Shown here piece after piece: positions 9,484 to 22,090 of a DNA stretch of 64,000 nt (the stretch's first letter is position 1; each line of letters begins with the position of its first letter). Both the position numbers and the translations under genes were made by a program. The stretch lies in assembly GCA_037176705.1 (NCBI GenBank), contig CM073889.1, forward strand, positions 55,855,596 through 55,919,595. The letters are read 5' to 3'. The notes under the pieces are model-generated. The model did not search any database, was not told the DNA's origin, and saw only the letters and a program-made list of their open reading frames with translations. This DNA is from Molossus alvarezi (taxonomy: Eukaryota > Chordata > Mammalia > Chiroptera > Molossidae).

Positions 9484-12400
9484 TTATATTCCGTATATAA
9501 GTGAGATCATGTGGTATTTGTCTTTTTCTGCTTGGCTTCTTTCACTTAGGATAATACTTTCCAGATCCCTCATTGTCGTCTCAAAGGATAAGAGATCTTT
9601 CTTTCTTAGCGCTGCATAGTACTCCATTGTGTATATGTACCACAGCTTTTGTATCCATTCGTCTACTGGTGGACACTTGGGCTGTTTCCAGATCTTAGCT
9701 ATTGTAAATAGTGCTGCTATGAACATGGGGGTACATATATTCTTCCTGATTGGTGTTTCAGGCTTCTTAGGGTATATTCCCAGCAGTGGGATCACTGAGT
9801 CAAATGGAAGTTCAATTTTTAATTTTTTGAGGTAGCACCATATTGTTTTCCATAGCGGCTGCACCAGTCTGCATTCCCACCAGCAGTGTATTAGAGTCCC
9901 CTTTTCTCCACACCCTCGCCAACACTTGTTGTTTGATGATTTGTTGATGACGGTCTTTCTGACAGGTGTGAGATGATACCTCAATGTTGTTTTAATTTGC
10001 ATCTCTCTGATGATTAGTGATGTTGAGCATTTCTTCATATGTCTCTTGGCCATTTGTATGTCCTGTTTGGAGAGGTGTCTATTCAGCTCCTCTGCCCATT
10101 TTTTAATTGGGTTCTTTGTCTTCCTTTTGTGGAGTTGTAGGAGCACTCTATATATATTGGAAATTAACCCCTTATCTGATACATCATTGGCAATGATGTT
10201 CTCCCATACAGTGGGTTGCCTTTCCATTTTGATGATTGTTTCTTTTGCTGTGCAGAAGCTTTTGCATTTGATGTAGTCCCATGTGTTCATTTTCTCCTTT
10301 ATTTCTGTTGCCTTAGGTGATGTATCAGTGAAAATTCTGCTCCGTATGATGTCCGAAATTTTGTTACGTACATTTTCTTCTAGAATTTTTATGGATTCAC
10401 GGGTCACATTTAAGTCTTTTATCCATTTTGAGTTTATTTTTGTGTATGGTGTAAGTTGATGGTCTAGTTTCATTTTTTTGCATGTAGCTGTCCAATTTTC
10501 CCAACACCATTTATTAAAGAGGCTGTCCTTACTCCACTGTATGCTCTTGCCACCTTTGTCAAATATTAATTGAGCGTATTGCCTTGGGTCCATTTCTGGG
10601 TTTTCAGTTCTGTTCCACTGGTCTATATGCCTGTTCTTGTGCCACTACCAGGCTGTTTTGGTTACAGTCGCTTTGTAGTATAACCTGATATCTGGTATTG
10701 TGATCCCACCTACTTTGTTCTTCTTTTTCAAGATTGCTGTGGCTATTTGAGGTCTTTTTTGATTCCATATGAACTTTTGAAGTATTTGTTCTAGTTCTAT
10801 AAAATATGTCGTTGGTATTTTGATGGGGATTGCATTGAATCTATAGATTGCTTTGGGTAGTATGGACATTTTAATGATGTTAATTCTTCCAATCCATGAA
10901 CAGGGTATGTGCTTCCACTTTTTTATATCTTCCTCTATTTCTCTTTTCAATGACCTGTAGTTTTCTGCAAATAGGTCCTTTACTTCTTTGGTTAAGTTTA
11001 TTCCTAGGTATCGTAATTTTTTTGGCGCAATGGTAAATGGATTGTTTTTTCAGTTTCTCTTTCTGTGAGTTCATCATTGATGTACAAGAATGCCGTCGAT
11101 TTCTTGACGTTAATTTTGTATCCTGCTACTTTGCCAAATTCATTTATTAAGTCTAATAGATTTTTGATGGAGTCTTTAGGGTTTTCTCTGTACAATATCA
11201 TGTCATCTGCAAATAATGACAGTTTCACTTCCTCCTTTCCAATTTGGATCCCTTTTATTTTTTCTTCATGTCTGATTGCTGTGGCCAAGACTTCCAGTAC
11301 AATGTTAAATAAGAGTGGCGAGAGTGGACATCCCTGTCTTGTTCCTGTTCTTAATGGAAATGTTTTTAGTTTCTATCCATTGAGTATGATGTTGGCTGTA
11401 GGTCTTTCATATATGGCCTTTATTATGTCGAGATATGATCCCTCTATTCCTACATTGCTGAGCGTTTTTATCAGAAATGGATGCTGGATTTTGTCGAATG
11501 CTTTTTCAGCATCAATTGATATGATCATGTGGTTTTTATTCTTCATTTTGTTGATGTGGTGTATCACGTTTATTGATTTGCGAATATTGTACCAGCCTTG
11601 CATCCCTGGAATGAATCCCACTTGGTCATGGTGAATAATTTTTTTGATGTATTTCTGGATCCGATTTGCTAATATTTTGTTCAGGATTTTGGCGTCTATG
11701 TTCATCAGGGATATTGGCCTGTAGTTTTCTTTCTTCGTAGTGTCTTTTTCTGGTTTGGGAATTAGAATTATGCCTCATAGAACGTGTTTGGAAGTCTTCC
11801 TTCTTCTTGAATTTTTTGAAATAGTTTGAGGAGAATGGGTGTTAGTTCTTTTTTGAATGTTCTGTAAAACTCCCCCGTGAAGCCATCTTGGCCTGGGCTT
11901 TTGTTTGCTGGGAGAGTCTTGATTACCTCTTCAATTTCCTTAGTTGTTATTGGTCTGTTCAAGTTTTCTATCTCTTCCGGGAATAGTTTTGGGAGACTGT
12001 GTGTTTCTAGAAATTTGTCCATTTCGCTTAGATTGTCGAATTTGTTGCCATATAGTTGTTCATAGTAGTTGTTAACGATCTTTTGTATTTCTGTGGTGTT
12101 GGTTGTTACTTCTCCTCTTTCATTTCTGATTTTGTGTATTTGGGTTCTCTCTCTTTGTTTCTTGGTGAGTCTAGCTAAGGGTCCATCAATCTTGTTTATC
12201 TTTTCGAAAAACCAGCTCTTTGTTTCATTGATCCTTTGAATTGTTTTTTTGGTCTCTATGTCATTGATTTCTGCTCTGATCTTTACTATTTCCTTCCTTC
12301 TACTTGCTCTGGGGTTTTCTTTTTGCTTGCTTTCTAATTCTTTAAGTTGTGAGGTTAGACAGTCAATTAGAAATTTTTCTTGTTTTTTGAGGTAGGCCTG

Positions 12401-13299
12401 TAGTGCTATGAACTTCCCTCTCAGAACTGCTTTCGCTGCATCCCATAGATTTTGTGTTGTTGTGTGTTCATTTTCATTGGTTTCCAGGAAGTTTTTAATT
12501 TCTTCCTTGACTCCTCGGTGACCCATTCATTGTTTAATAACATGCTATTTAGCCTCCATGTGTTGGAATGTCTTTGCATGTTCTTGTTGCAATTGATTTC
12601 TAGTTTCATGCCATTGTGATCTGAGAAGATGCTTGATATGATTTCAATCTTCTTGAACTTGTAGAGATTTAGTTTGTGTCCTATCATGTGGTCTATCTTT
12701 GAGAATGTCCCATGTGCACTTGAGAAGAATGTGTATTCTGTAGTTTTGGGGTGTAATTCTCTGTAGATATCTATTAAATCCATTTGGTCTAGTGCTTCAT
12801 TTAGAGTCTCTGTTTCCTTGCTAATTTTTTGCCTAGAGGATCTATCCAGTGCTGTCAACGGGGTGTTGAAGTCCCCTGCTATGATTGCATTGTTGTCGAT
12901 TTCTCCTTGGAAGTCCTCCAGAAGATTTTTAATATATTTTGGTGCTCCTATATTGGGTGCATATATGTTTATCAAGGTTATATCCTGTTGGACAGATCCT
13001 TTCAATATTATGTAGTGGCCGTCTTTGTCTCTAGTTATGGTCTTCATTTTGAAATCTATTTTATCAGATATGAGAATTGCTACCCCAGCTTTTTTTTGCT
13101 TTCCATTTGCTTGGAAAATTTTTTTCCATCCCTTCACTTTCAACCTATGTGAGTCTTTTGTTGAGAGGTGGGTCTCTTGTAAACAACATATAGATGGGTC
13201 ATGCTTTCTTATCCAATCAGCTACTCTGTGTCTCTTTATGGGAGCATTCAATCCATTAACGTTTAAGGTGATTATTGATATGTACTTATTTATTGCCAT
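9484..13299 (-). pseudogene. L1-A ORF2 (endonuclease-reverse transcriptase), broken
   Basis: ORF2p nicks target DNA and reverse transcribes RNA at the nick. The ATG at 13297-13299 starts MAINKYISIITLNVNGLN. The APE-type endonuclease keeps its NVNGLN, QETHLS and AGDFNT motifs (about 12850-13299). The reverse transcriptase keeps [11 protein letters not shown] near 11200. The C-terminal [18 protein letters not shown] cysteine-histidine motif is near 9900. Frame changes occur near 12500, 11770, 11030 and 10950, with a stop near 11373 and another near 10645, where TGG-TAG replaces the usual TGG-TAC. Total length equals a normal ORF2 of about 1270 codons, so decay is by small changes only. Confidence 0.92.
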
Positions 13300-13344
13300 T
13301 GTTGTTTAGTGTGGTTCTATTTTTCTTCCCATTTCTACTGCTAA

Positions 13345-14239
13345 TTACAGCAGTCCTTTTAACATTTCTTGCAGTGCTGGTTTGGTGCTAATGTATTCCC
13401 TTAGCCTTTTTTTTGTCTGGGAAACTCTTTATTTGATCTTCTATTTTGAATGATAGCCTTGCTGGGTAGAGTAGTCTTGGATTCTGATTCTTGTTTTTCA
13501 TGACTTTGATTACTTCATGCCATTCTCTTCTGGCCTGTAGTGTTTCTTGTGAGAAGTCAGCTGAGAGCCTTATGGTGTTCCCTTTGTAGGTAACCTGTTG
13601 CTTATCTCTTGCTGCTTTTAGGATTCTCTCTTTGTCTTTAATTTGTGGCATTTTAATTACTATGTGTCTTGGTGTGGGCCTGTTTGGGTTCTTCTTACTT
13701 GCGACTCTCTGTGCTTCTTGAACTTGAATGCCTTCTTCCTTCACCAAATTAGGGAAGTTTTCTCTCACTATTTTTTTGAATATATTCTCTATCCCTTGCT
13801 CATTTTCTTCTTCTTCGGGGACTCCCATGATGCGAATATTATTACGTTTCCAGTTGTCCCATAGTTCTCTTAAGCTGTCTTCCTGTTTTTTAATAGTTTT
13901 TTCCTTTTGTTTTTCTGATTGGTTGATTTTTTCTACCCTGTCTTCTAATTCACTGATCCGGTCCTCAGCTTCCCCTACTCTGCTTTTTAAACCTTCCAAT
14001 GTGTTTTTCATTTCGGATATGTCGTTTTTTATCTCTTCTTGTTGGTTTTTAATTTCCAATTGGCTTATTTTCAGTGTCTCTATGTCCTTACTCATGCTGT
14101 TCAGCTTCCTCAAGATCATGGCTCTGAATTCTAGCTCTGTTAACATGCCTAATTGCACCGCATTGATCTCCTCTTCGGTGGAGGTGTCTTGCTCTTTCAT
14201 TTGGCTTCTGTTTCTGTGTTTCACCATTTTGGCTATCAC
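13345..14239 (-). pseudogene. L1-A ORF1 (RNA-binding chaperone), C-terminal frameshift
   Basis: ORF1p forms coiled-coil trimers that coat L1 RNA. Open from MIAKMVKHRNRSQMKEQ (14239) for 283 residues: basic N-terminus, heptad-rich coiled coil about residues 55-115, RRM-like domain with LRELWDNWKRNNIRIMGVPE at about 127-146, and C-terminal domain with RLSADFSQETLQARREWHEV. It ends early in FPDKKKAKGIH because the A homopolymer near 13411 appears to carry one extra base. In the neighbouring frame the family C-terminus (TKPALQEMLKGLL) continues to a stop at 13345-13347. Only about 20 residues are lost. Confidence 0.9.
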
Positions 14240-15051
14240 TGTGGGCTTTGGAGCCTGTCAAGTTCTCCCTGTGGGTGTTGGTGTTCTGCTGTTTGTGGCT
14301 CCCTCTCCTGTGTTTAGATGAGCGAGGGAGGACCCACGTTGAACACCACTGTCAAGTCTTACCTTCCTGGTTAAAGTTGCCAGGCCAGGAAACGTACTGT
14401 TATCCTCTAGCTTTTTGCCTAGAGGCTAGCAGTCTAGGTTACTTGATGAGTTTTGGGTTGTCAGTTGATTGAAAAACTCCCTCTGGTGCTCAGCCAAGGG
14501 GCTTTCACGAGGGTGGGGCAGATGCTGGTTGTTAGTGAGCCTCAATTAGCACTTCAATGGCCCACAGGGTGGGGTTGGATCTCCGAGGGAGGGGCTGCTG
14601 CCTCTCCTCAGAGCCCTGGGAAGGAGCAATAGGGCCACCGTCCTGAGTGGCTGCACTCAGCCAAAGCTCTGTGCGCCCTCCAAACCCCGAGTGTCCCGAC
14701 ACAGCTCCAGTCCAGTCTGCCCTCCCTCTGCCGGAGGCCAAGGTGAGTGGCTGTGGCTGTTTTAGCCTCTGTCCCGGCTCTGTGCTGTGGAGCCGCCTGG
14801 GAGTGTAACCCGCGGGCGCCGCTCCCAGCTGAGGCCGCTGCAGAGCTGCCGACTGTGGGCTCCCAGCCCCTTCTCGCGCCTTCGCAAGCCTACCGGGATC
14901 GAGTCGGTGTCCCTCGTTGTATGGTCCTCGCAAGCTGCTTTTCTGTTGGTTTTTCCTGTCGATTTGTCTGTGTTATAGTTGTAATTCCAGTTTGGTTCTG
15001 GGAGACGGTCTGTGTAGCTCCGTTCACTCCGCAGCCATTTTCATCCCCTCC
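14240..15051 (-). promoter_or_regulatory. L1-A 5' UTR (internal promoter region)
   Basis: About 810 bp of GC-richer sequence with several CpGs upstream of ORF1, ending in GATGAAAATGGC at the 5' terminus. By family knowledge this holds an internal RNA polymerase II promoter. It lacks the upstream 73-bp units found in L1-B. Confidence 0.7.
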
Positions 15052-15064
15052 TGCTGTACTTTTT
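15052..15064 (+). repeat. Target site duplication of L1-A, right copy
   Basis: TGCTGTACTTTTT, identical to 9209-9221. Confidence 0.85.
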
Positions 15065-15637
15065 ATACAGCTGCATTCCCCACTCTCCATCACCACAGTT
15101 AACATGCTACTGTGAGCATCTGTTTATATGTCTCCCCTCACAAGGCTGTGAGTACTTACAAATTTCTCCAGTATCTGGCCTCTAACCTGAGAGGACAGGG
15201 ACTGAAAAATTCATTAAGAGTAAGGCTGTTCCCAAAGGCAACGTCCTATATTTGGTAGGGCAGGAGAAGTGAAGACCACTTTTACAAGCCCCTCAGAGAC
15301 AGGGAAATAATCTTTACAAAGTCTGCAAAGGACCAGTGCTACCCCTCAGTTTGTGGTTCTGCTTTTCTTTCACTGCTACCTCCTTCCACATGCTTCAATC
15401 TTAATCTGTCCACTTATCACATGCTATCTATAGGTTCAGATATGGTGTCAGACCTAATTATCACTAAACAAATTAAAATAAAGACCACATTATTCCTTTT
15501 ATTTTGTTACTGCCTGTCAAAGAAAAGTATTCAAAAGTAAATATTCCAAATTCTTAATCTTGTGATAACAATTCTTTGGAAAAAGTCTACACATTAAAAA
15601 CAAGCTTGGCCTGAGATTTATGCACAGGCTTCATTTA
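15065..15637. other. Short intron stretch between L1-A and L1-B
   Basis: No feature recognised apart from the candidate L1-B target site at 15622-15637 (GCACAGGCTTCATTTA). Confidence 0.5.
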
Positions 15638-15871
15638 TTTCTTATTTATTTATTTATTTAATTTGTTAGAGATGTTTCTCCTTTTTCCCCCACTGATATC
15701 TCCCTCCCCCTCCCTCCCCGCCCAGTCCGCAGCTTTGTTGTCCAGGTCCAATTTTCATGCATACATGCAAATAAATTCTATGGTTTATCTCTCCCCTCAA
15801 CCCTCTCTTCTGCAGATGGTCAGTCTGTACACCACTTCCATGTCTCTGAGACTACCCGGTTCCTCAGACTG

Positions 15872-18800
15872 TTATGTTAATTTTATTCCACAAATAAGTG
15901 AGATCATGTGATATTTGTCTTTCTCAGCATGGCTTTTTTCACTTAGGATAACACTCTCCAGGTCTCTCCATGTCGACTCAAAGGATAAGAGATCTTTCTT
16001 ACAGCTGCACAGTACTCCATTGTGTATATGTATCACAACTTTTATATCAATCCCTATACTGATGGACATTTGGACTGTTTCCAGATCTTAGCTATTGTAA
16101 ATAGTGCTGCTATGACCATGGGGGCACATATATTCTTTCTGATTGGTGTTTCAGGCTTCTTAGGGTATATTCCTAGAAGTGGGATCACTGGGTCAAATAA
16201 AGTTCAATTTTTAATTTTTTGAGATAACACCATAGCTTTCCATTGTGGTTGCACCAGTCTGCATTCCCCCAGCAGTGTACTAAGGTCTCCTTCTCTGCAC
16301 ACCCTAGCCAACACTTGTTTCATGATTTGTTGAAGGCGACCATTCTGACAGGTGTGAGGTGATACCTCATTGTTGTTTTAATTTGCATCTCTCTGATGAT
16401 TAGTGATGTTGAGCATTTCTTCATATATCTCTTAGCCATTTGTATGTCCTCTTTGGAGAGGCGTCTATTTGGTTCCTCTGCCCATTTCTTAATTGGGTTC
16501 TTTGTCTTCCTTTTGTTGAGTTGAATGAGCACTCTATATAAATTGGAAATTAACCCCTTGTCTGATGTATTATTGGCAATTATGCTCTCCCATAGGGTGG
16601 GTTGCCTTTCCACTTTGGTGGTGGTTTCTTTTGCTGTGCAGAAGCTTTTTAGTTTGATGTAGTCCCATGTGTTCATTTTCCCCTTTGTTTCTGTGGCCTT
16701 AGGTGATCTATCAGTGAAAATACTGCTACGTGTGATGTCTGAAATTTTGTTGCCTACGTTTTCTTCTAGGATATTTATGGATTCCTGAGTCACATTTAAG
16801 TCTTTTATCCATTTTGACTTTATTCTTGAGTATAGTGTAAGTTGATGGACTAGTTTCATTTTTTCGCATGTAGTTGTCCAATTTTCCCATCACCATTCCT
16901 TAAAAAGGCTGTCTTCACTTTACAGCATGCTCTTGCCACCTTTGTCAAACATTAATTGAGCATATTGTCTAGGCTCCTTTTTCGGGTTCTCTATTCAGTT
17001 CCATTGATCTATCCGCCTGTTCTTGTGCCACTACCAGGTTGTTTTGATTACAGTGGCTTTGTAGTATAACCAGAAATCTGGAAATGTGATCCCTCCAACT
17101 TTGTTCTTCTTTTTAAAGATTGCTATGGCTGCTCGAGGTCTTTTTTGGTTCCATATAAACTTTTGAAGTATTTGTTCTAGTTCTGTGAAGTATGGCATTG
17201 GTATTTTGATGGGGATTGCATTGAATCTATAGATTGCTTTGGGTACTGTGGACATTTAAATGATGTTAATTCTTTCAATCCGTGAACAAGGCATGTGCTT
17301 CCACTTTTTTATATAATCCTCACTTTCTTTTTTCAATGACCTGTAGTCTTCTGTGAATAGGTCCTTTATTGTTTTTGGTTAAGTTTATTCCTAGGTATCT
17401 TAAATTTTTTGCTGCAATGGTAAATGGGATTGTTTTTTAAGTTTCTCTGTGAGTTTATCATTGGTGTATAAGAATGCTGTCAATTTCTTGACATTAGTTT
17501 TGTATCCTGCTACTTTGCCAAATTCATTGACTACGTCTATAATTTTTGATGCAGTCTTTTGGGTTTTCTACATATAGTATCATGTCATCTGCAAATTATG
17601 ACAGTTTCACTCCCTCCTTTCCCATTTAGATGACTTTTATTTTTTCTTCCTCTCTGTAGGACTTCCAGTACTATGTAAAATAAGAGTGGCAAAAGTGGAC
17701 ACCCTTGTCTTATTCCTGTTCATAAGGAAAATGCTTTTAGTTTTTGCCCATTGAGTATGATATTGGCTGTAGGTTTTTTGTATATAGCCTTTATTATGTT
17801 GAGATATGATACATCTATTACCACACTGCTGAGTGTTTTTATCTGAAATGGGCGCGAAATTTTCTCTAATGCTTTTTCACTATCTATTGATATGATCATA
17901 TGATTTTTATCTCTTATTTTGTTTATGTGGTGTATCACATTTATTGATTTGAGAATATTGTACCAGCCTTGGATCCCTGGGATGAATCCTACTTGGTCAT
18001 GGTGAATAATTTTTTTGATGTATTGCTGGATTAGGTTTGCTAGTATTTTGTTCAGGCTTTTGGCATCTATGTTCATCAGAAATATTGGCCTGTAGTTTTC
18101 TTTCTTTGCAGTGTCTTTTGCTGGTTTTTGAATTAGAATTATACTGGCCTCATAAAACAAGTTTGGAAATCTTTCTTCCTCTTGAATTTTCTGAAACAGT
18201 TTGAGGAAAACGGGTATTACTTCTTCTTTGAATGTTAGGTAAAATTCCCCCATGAAGCTGTCCGGGCCTGGGCTTTTGTTTGCTGGGAGGGTCGTGATTA
18301 CATCTTCAATTTCTTTTGTTGTTATTGGTATGTTCAAGTTTTCTATCTCTTCCCAGTTCAAATTTGGGAGATTATGTGTTTCTAGAAATTTGTCCATTTC
18401 ACTTATATTGTCAAATTTCTTGCCGTTTAATTGTTCATAATATATGTTCACGATCCTTTGTATTTCTGTTGTGTCAGTTATTATTTCTCTTCTTTCATTT
18501 CTGACTTTACATATTTGGGTTCTCTCTCTTTGTTTCTTGGTGAGTCTAGCTAAGGGTCCATCAATCTTGTTTATCTTTACAAAGAACCAGCTCTTTGGTT
18601 CATTGATACTCTGAATTGTTTTTTGGTCTCTGAGTCATTTATTTATGCTCTGATCTTTACTATTTCTTTCCTTCTACTTACTCTGGGGTGATTTGCTTGC
18701 TTTCTAGTTCTTTAAGTTGTGAGGTTAGATAGTCTGTTAGAAATTTTTCTTGTTTCTTGATGTAGGCCTGTAGAGCTATGAACTTCCCTCTCGGAACTGC

Positions 18801-19676
18801 TTTCACTGCAACCCATAGAATTTGTGTTGTTTTGTGTTCATTTTCATTGGTTTTCAAAATATTTTTAATTTCTTCCTTGATCTCTATGGTAACCTATTCA
18901 CTGTTCAATAACATGCTATTTAGCCTCCATGTGTTCAAATGTCTTTGTATGTTCTTGCTGCAATTGATTTCTAGTTTCATGTCATTGTGATCTGAGAAGA
19001 TGCTTCATATGATTTCAATTTCTTGAACTTGTATAGACTTAGTTGGTGCCCTAACATGTGGTCTATCTTTGAGAATGTCCCATGTGCATTTGAGAAGAAT
19101 GTAAATTCTGCATTTTTGGTGTGTAATTCTCTGTAGATATCTATGAAATCCCCTTGATCTAGCACTTCATACAGAGTCTGTGTTATTTGTTAATTTTTTG
19201 TCTAGATGATCTATCCAGTGATGTCAGTGGGGTATTGAAGTCTCCTACTATAATTGTATTGCTGTTGATTTCTCCTTTGAAGTCCTCCAGAAGATTTTAA
19301 TATATGTTGGTGCTCGTATATTGGGTGCTTATATGTTTATCAAGGTTATATCTTTCTGTTGGATAGATCCTTTCCATATTACGTAGTGGCCTTCTTTGTC
19401 TCTAGTTATGGTCTTCATTTTGAAATCTACTTTATCAGATATGAGTATTGCTACCCCAGCTTTTTTTTTTGCTTTCCATTTGCTTGAAAGATTTTTTTCC
19501 ATCCCTCCCTTCACTTTCAACCTATGTGAGACTTTGGTTGTGAGGTAGGTCTCTTGTAAACCACATATATGTGATTCATGCTTTCTTATCCAATTAACTA
19601 TGCTGTGTCTTTTCATTGAAGTATTCAAACCATTCACATTTAAGGTGATCATTGATATGTACTTATTTATTGCCAT
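15872..19676 (-). pseudogene. L1-B ORF2, multiply broken
   Basis: Starts MAINKYISMITLNVNGLN at 19676 and retains ISDKVDFKMKTITRDKEGHY in the endonuclease part, then scattered reverse transcriptase pieces such as [20 protein letters not shown] (about 18350) and [16 protein letters not shown] (about 17960). Its C-terminal portion survives at 16320-16859. Numerous stops and indels separate these. The region matching the FADD catalytic motif (about 17570-17600) reads as an altered sequence. No function is possible. Confidence 0.9.
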
Positions 19677-19719
19677 TTTTTGTTTAGTGTGGTTCTATTT
19701 TTCTTACTATTTCTTCTAC

Positions 19720-20865
19720 TAATTACAGCAGTCCTTTTAGCATATCTTGCAGTGCTGGTTTGGTGTTAACATATTCCCTTAGACATTTTTTGTCTGGGAA
19801 GCTCTTTATTTGACTTTCTATTTTCAATGATAGCCTTGCTGGATAGAGTAGTCCTGGATTCAGATCCTTGTTTTTCATGACCTTGATTACTTCATGCCAC
19901 TCCCTTCTGGACTGTAGTGTTTCTGTTGAGAAGTCAGGTGAGAGCCTTATAAGGTTTCCTTTGTAGGTAACCTGTTGTTTATCTCTTGCTGCCTTTCAGA
20001 TTTTCTCTTTGTCTTTAAATTGGCACTTTAATTACTATGTTTCTTGGTGTGGACCTGTTTGACTTCTTCTTACTTTGGGCTCTCTGTGCTTCTTGAACTT
20101 GAATGCCTTCTTCCTTCACCAAATTAAGTTTTCTGTTACTATTTCTTCAAATACATTCTCTAACTCTTGCCCATTTTCTTCCTCTTCAGGGACTTCTATG
20201 ATGCAAATGTTATTACGTTTTCAGTTGTCCCACAGTTCTCTTAAGCTGTCTTCCTAATTTTTTTTTTAATCCTCATCCATTTTTCCTTTTTTTTTTTTTT
20301 TTTCTCAGATAGAGTGGGAGGGAAACAGAGGGAGAGACAGAGAGAGAAACATCAACATGAAAGGAACACATCGAGTGGTTGCCACCCACACAACCCAACC
20401 AGGGCCGGGGACAAACTGCAACCAAGGTACATGCCCTTAGTGGGAACCGAACCCAGGTCTCTCCAGACCACAGGCCAATGCTCTAACCGCTGAGCAAAAC
20501 CAGCCAGGGCTCTTCCTGGTTTTTAATTGTATTCTCCTTTTGTTTTTCTGATTGGTTGATTTTTTTCTAACTTGTCTTCTAATTCACTGATCCAGTCCTC
20601 AGCTTCCTCTACTGCGCTGGTTAGTCCATCCAATGTGTTCTTTTTTTCTGCTACGTCATTCTTCATTTTCACTTGGTTGGTTTTCAATGTTTCTATACCT
20701 TTACTCATGGTGCTGATGTCCTTACTCATGCTGTTGAGCTTCCTCAAGATCATGGCTTTAAACTCTACCTCTGATAATTTGCTTAGCTGCATTTCTTTGT
20801 TCTTATCTTTGATAGAGTTCTCTTGTTCTTTCATTTGGGATTTGTTTCTTTTGGCTATCTTAGTG
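19720..20865 (-). pseudogene. L1-B ORF1, split by a Ves SINE
   Basis: N-terminal part at 20523-20834 reads MKEQENSIKDKNKEMQ and a coiled coil with the repeated LRKLNSMSKDISTMSKGIE stretch. A SINE at 20263-20510 interrupts it just before the RRM part, which continues in fragments (about 20060-20240) to the C-terminal region near 19790. Compared with L1-A the coiled coil holds an extra MSKDIST unit, shared with L1-D, so these two belong to one ORF1 lineage. Confidence 0.85.
20263..20510 (-). mobile_element. Ves SINE inside L1-B ORF1
   Basis: Head (right end) reads AGCCCTGGCTGGTTTTGCTC on the minus strand, with the CT-rich part appearing as GA repeats at about 20307-20350, and ends in a TAATCCTCATCC/poly-T. 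Target duplications TCTTCCTAATTTTT (20249-20262) and TCTTCCTGGTTTTT (20511-20524) match at 12 of 14. Inserted after L1-B. Confidence 0.92.
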
Positions 20866-21683
20866 GGTTTTGGAGCCTTCCAAATTTTCCCTGTGGCTGT
20901 TGGTGTTCTACTGATTGTGGTTCCCTGTACTGGGTCTAGATGAGCCTAGGTGGGCCCACGTTACACACCACTGTCAAATCTTCCTTTCCTGGGTAGATAT
21001 GCAAGCCAAGGAAAGGTTCGGTTATCCTGTAGCTTTTTGCAGGAGGCTAGTAGTCTCAGTTACTCAGTGCCTTGGGATGTAGCCCTGGTGTTCTGCGTAA
21101 GTGGATTTCCAGAGGGAGGGATAGACACTGATTGTTAATGAGCCTCAATTTTCATTTCTTTGCCTCACCTGGAAAAGCTGAATCTCCAGGGGTGGGGGCT
21201 GCTGCTTTTCCCCACAGCTCTGGGAAGGAGCACACTGACCACTGTTCTTTGTGTCCGCAACTCAGCAAAAACTCTGAGTGCCCTCCAAATCCTGGGTGTC
21301 CCCACACAATTCCAGCCCAGTCTGCCCTCCCTCTGCCGTAGCCCCCAGGTGAGTTGCTGTGGCTATTTTACTGCTCTGTCCTGCCTCTCTGAGCTTTGGA
21401 GCGTGCTTGGTCTTTATTCCCCAAGGGCGCTGATCACAGCTAAGACTGCTGCTGTCCATGGGCTCACAGCCTGCCACCCTCTCTCACCTCCGCAAATCCT
21501 ATCAGTGTCTCTGGTTATATGGTCCTGTCCTGCTGCTTTTCTGTTGCTGTTTCCCGAGGATTTGTCTTTATTTTAGTTGTAGTTACCATTTGGTCTTGAG
21601 AGATCATCTGTGTAGCTCCCATTCACTCCGCCTCTATTTTCACATTTTCTACTCCTATCTTGTGCGCAGCTGGGTCACACAAG

Positions 21684-22060
21684 CCTCTCGGGTGCTCCCA
21701 CACCCTGCAGGTCCAGCTTGTAACTGGATTGCACAGTCCTTGCTGGGTTGCACAGGCCTCTCTGGTGCTTCAGCACCCTACATTTCCCAAGGGTAACAGG
21801 ATGTCACAGTCCCTGCTGGGTCACACAGGCCTCTCTGGTGCTTCAGCACCCCACAGGACCTGCAGGTAACTAGATCGCACAGTCCCTGCTGGGTCGCACA
21901 GGCCTCTCTGGTGTTTCAGCACCCCGCAGGACCCATGGGTAACTAGATCGCACTGTCCCTGCTGGGTCACACAGTCCTCTCTGGTGCTTCAGCAACCCAC
22001 AGGCCCATGGGTAACTGGATGCACAGTCCCTGCTGGGTCGTACTGGTCTCTCTGTTGACC
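21684..22060 (-). promoter_or_regulatory. 73-bp tandem monomer array in L1-B 5' UTR
   Basis: The anchor CCTCTCTGGTG recurs (with minor changes) at 21684, 21757, 21830, 21903 and 21976, an exact spacing of 73 bp, and once more at 22047 after 71 bp. Each unit carries GCACAGTCCCTGCTGGGTC and TTCAGCACCC. About 5.2 units lie at the far 5' end of L1-B, where mouse L1s carry promoter monomers. A promoter role is inferred from that position. L1-D has related but longer units. Confidence 0.92.
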
Positions 22061-22090
22061 CTGCACGCTGCAGTGCAGAGGCTTCTTAAA

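Larger units (their letters stand above)
9222..15051 (-). mobile_element. L1-A, full-length LINE-1 without monomers
   Basis: A 5.8-kb minus-strand L1 in the EEFSEC intron, in the same orientation as the gene. In order on its own strand it has a 5' UTR (15051 to about 14240), ORF1, a short spacer, ORF2, a 3' UTR with the ATGCATGTATGCATG and G-rich motifs, and an A tail (poly-T at 9217-9232). The 5' end begins GGAGGGGATGAAAATGGC, at the equivalent point to L1-E. Target duplications flank it exactly. Frames are broken in both ORFs, so this copy cannot make its own proteins. Confidence 0.95.
15638..22074 (-). mobile_element. L1-B, full-length older LINE-1 with 5' monomers
   Basis: Minus-strand L1 of about 6.4 kb including one inserted SINE. 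Its 3' end is the TTTATTTATTTAATTTGTTA motif near 15645-15666. ORF2 remnants run to about 19676, ORF1 remnants to about 20865, then a 5' UTR that extends into a tandem array at 21684-22060. Candidate target duplications are GCACAGGCTTCATTTA (15622-15637) and GCAGAGGCTTCTTAAA (22075-22090), with 11 of 16 matching, so ends are moderately certain. Decay exceeds that of L1-A. Confidence 0.85.

Noticed and set aside
21684..22060. CRISPR-like or satellite array
   Set aside because: The 73-bp units adjoin each other without spacers and sit at the 5' end of an L1 in a mammalian genome.
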